Virus record (IMG/VR): IMGVR_UViG_3300030061_002087
Location: 6,767 to 40,943 of that record
Direction: 5' to 3' (one strand)
DNA: 34,177 bases
Origin: a virus
The position numbers were made by a program, and so were the translations under genes. The notes beneath the pieces were generated by a model. The model had not been told where the DNA came from and ran no database searches. It saw nothing but the letters and a program-made list of their open reading frames with translations. Every line of letters begins with the position of its first letter. Position 1 is the stretch's first letter. Shown one piece after another: positions 34,143 through 34,177 of the stretch.

Positions 34143-34177
34143 ATGCCAGGATCAGAAAGACAAAATAATATGTTTGA
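34143..34177 (+). CDS. Start of an unidentified gene (partial)
   Basis: An ATG at 34143, 2 nt after the previous stop, opens a frame MPGSERQNNMF that runs to the window edge without a stop. The spacing and strand match the operon. Only 11 codons are visible, so no product can be named. Confidence 0.45.
   Translation, partial: MPGSERQNNMF

Noticed and set aside
1-34177. Search by eye for tRNA genes, CRISPR arrays, integrase, insertion elements and defence genes.
   Set aside because: No cloverleaf with CCA-side stem, regularly spaced repeat, DDE or tyrosine recombinase motif was noticed; the window is a packed structural module. Covariance-model searches could not be run.

Overview
This 34-kb window is part of a genome of a tailed double-stranded DNA phage, most likely a short-tailed (podovirus-like) marine phage of a Bacteroidota (flavobacterial) host. 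All genes lie on the + strand, the sequence is AT-rich, every start is ATG in an A/T-rich context without a Shine-Dalgarno sequence, and the tail protein carries Cys-rich GCTDP...DDGSC repeats of a type common in marine Bacteroidota proteins. Many genes look, from memory, like families seen in uncultured marine (Mediterranean) phages. The terminase-portal-capsid block also recalls crAss-like phages, but no database search was possible, so the relationship is tentative.

Layout: (1) 1-8805, DNA packaging and head: the C-terminal part of the large terminase, portal, an acidic scaffold-like protein, the major capsid protein followed by the only clear intrinsic terminator, a head protein ending in a CxC motif, and two head-tail connector candidates. 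(2) 8809-21320, tail and outer virion: a 2872-residue tail nozzle/stabilisation protein with a C-terminal array of Cys-rich repeats, a 119-residue conserved structural protein, and a 1166-residue Cys-rich protein with internal duplications. (3) 21375-32393, probably a second transcription unit: a cupin-like protein, a gp14-like internal virion protein, a protein with an EF-hand loop, and a 2703-residue polyvalent protein combining a HELGH metalloprotease motif, a PD-(D/E)xK nuclease-like motif and a HAD phosphatase-like domain. (4) 32440 to the end: a predicted outer-membrane-type protein, a small single-pass membrane protein with a coiled coil (holin/spanin-like), a secreted thioredoxin-fold protein without CxxC, and the first codons of another gene.

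The most interesting content is the giant polyvalent protein, a plausible cargo ejected with the genome. Its enzymatic modules are separated by recurring FS[RK]-type motifs that could be processing sites. Also notable are the 15 Cys-rich repeats on the tail nozzle, a beta-module containing VGM/VGD that seems to recur in four virion proteins, and a GTGACTATAT element, similar to the SP6-type promoter core, in two of the three longest intergenic gaps. Coding density is very high, no gene-free stretch exceeds 75 nt, and no tRNA, CRISPR, integrase, IS element or replication gene was seen.
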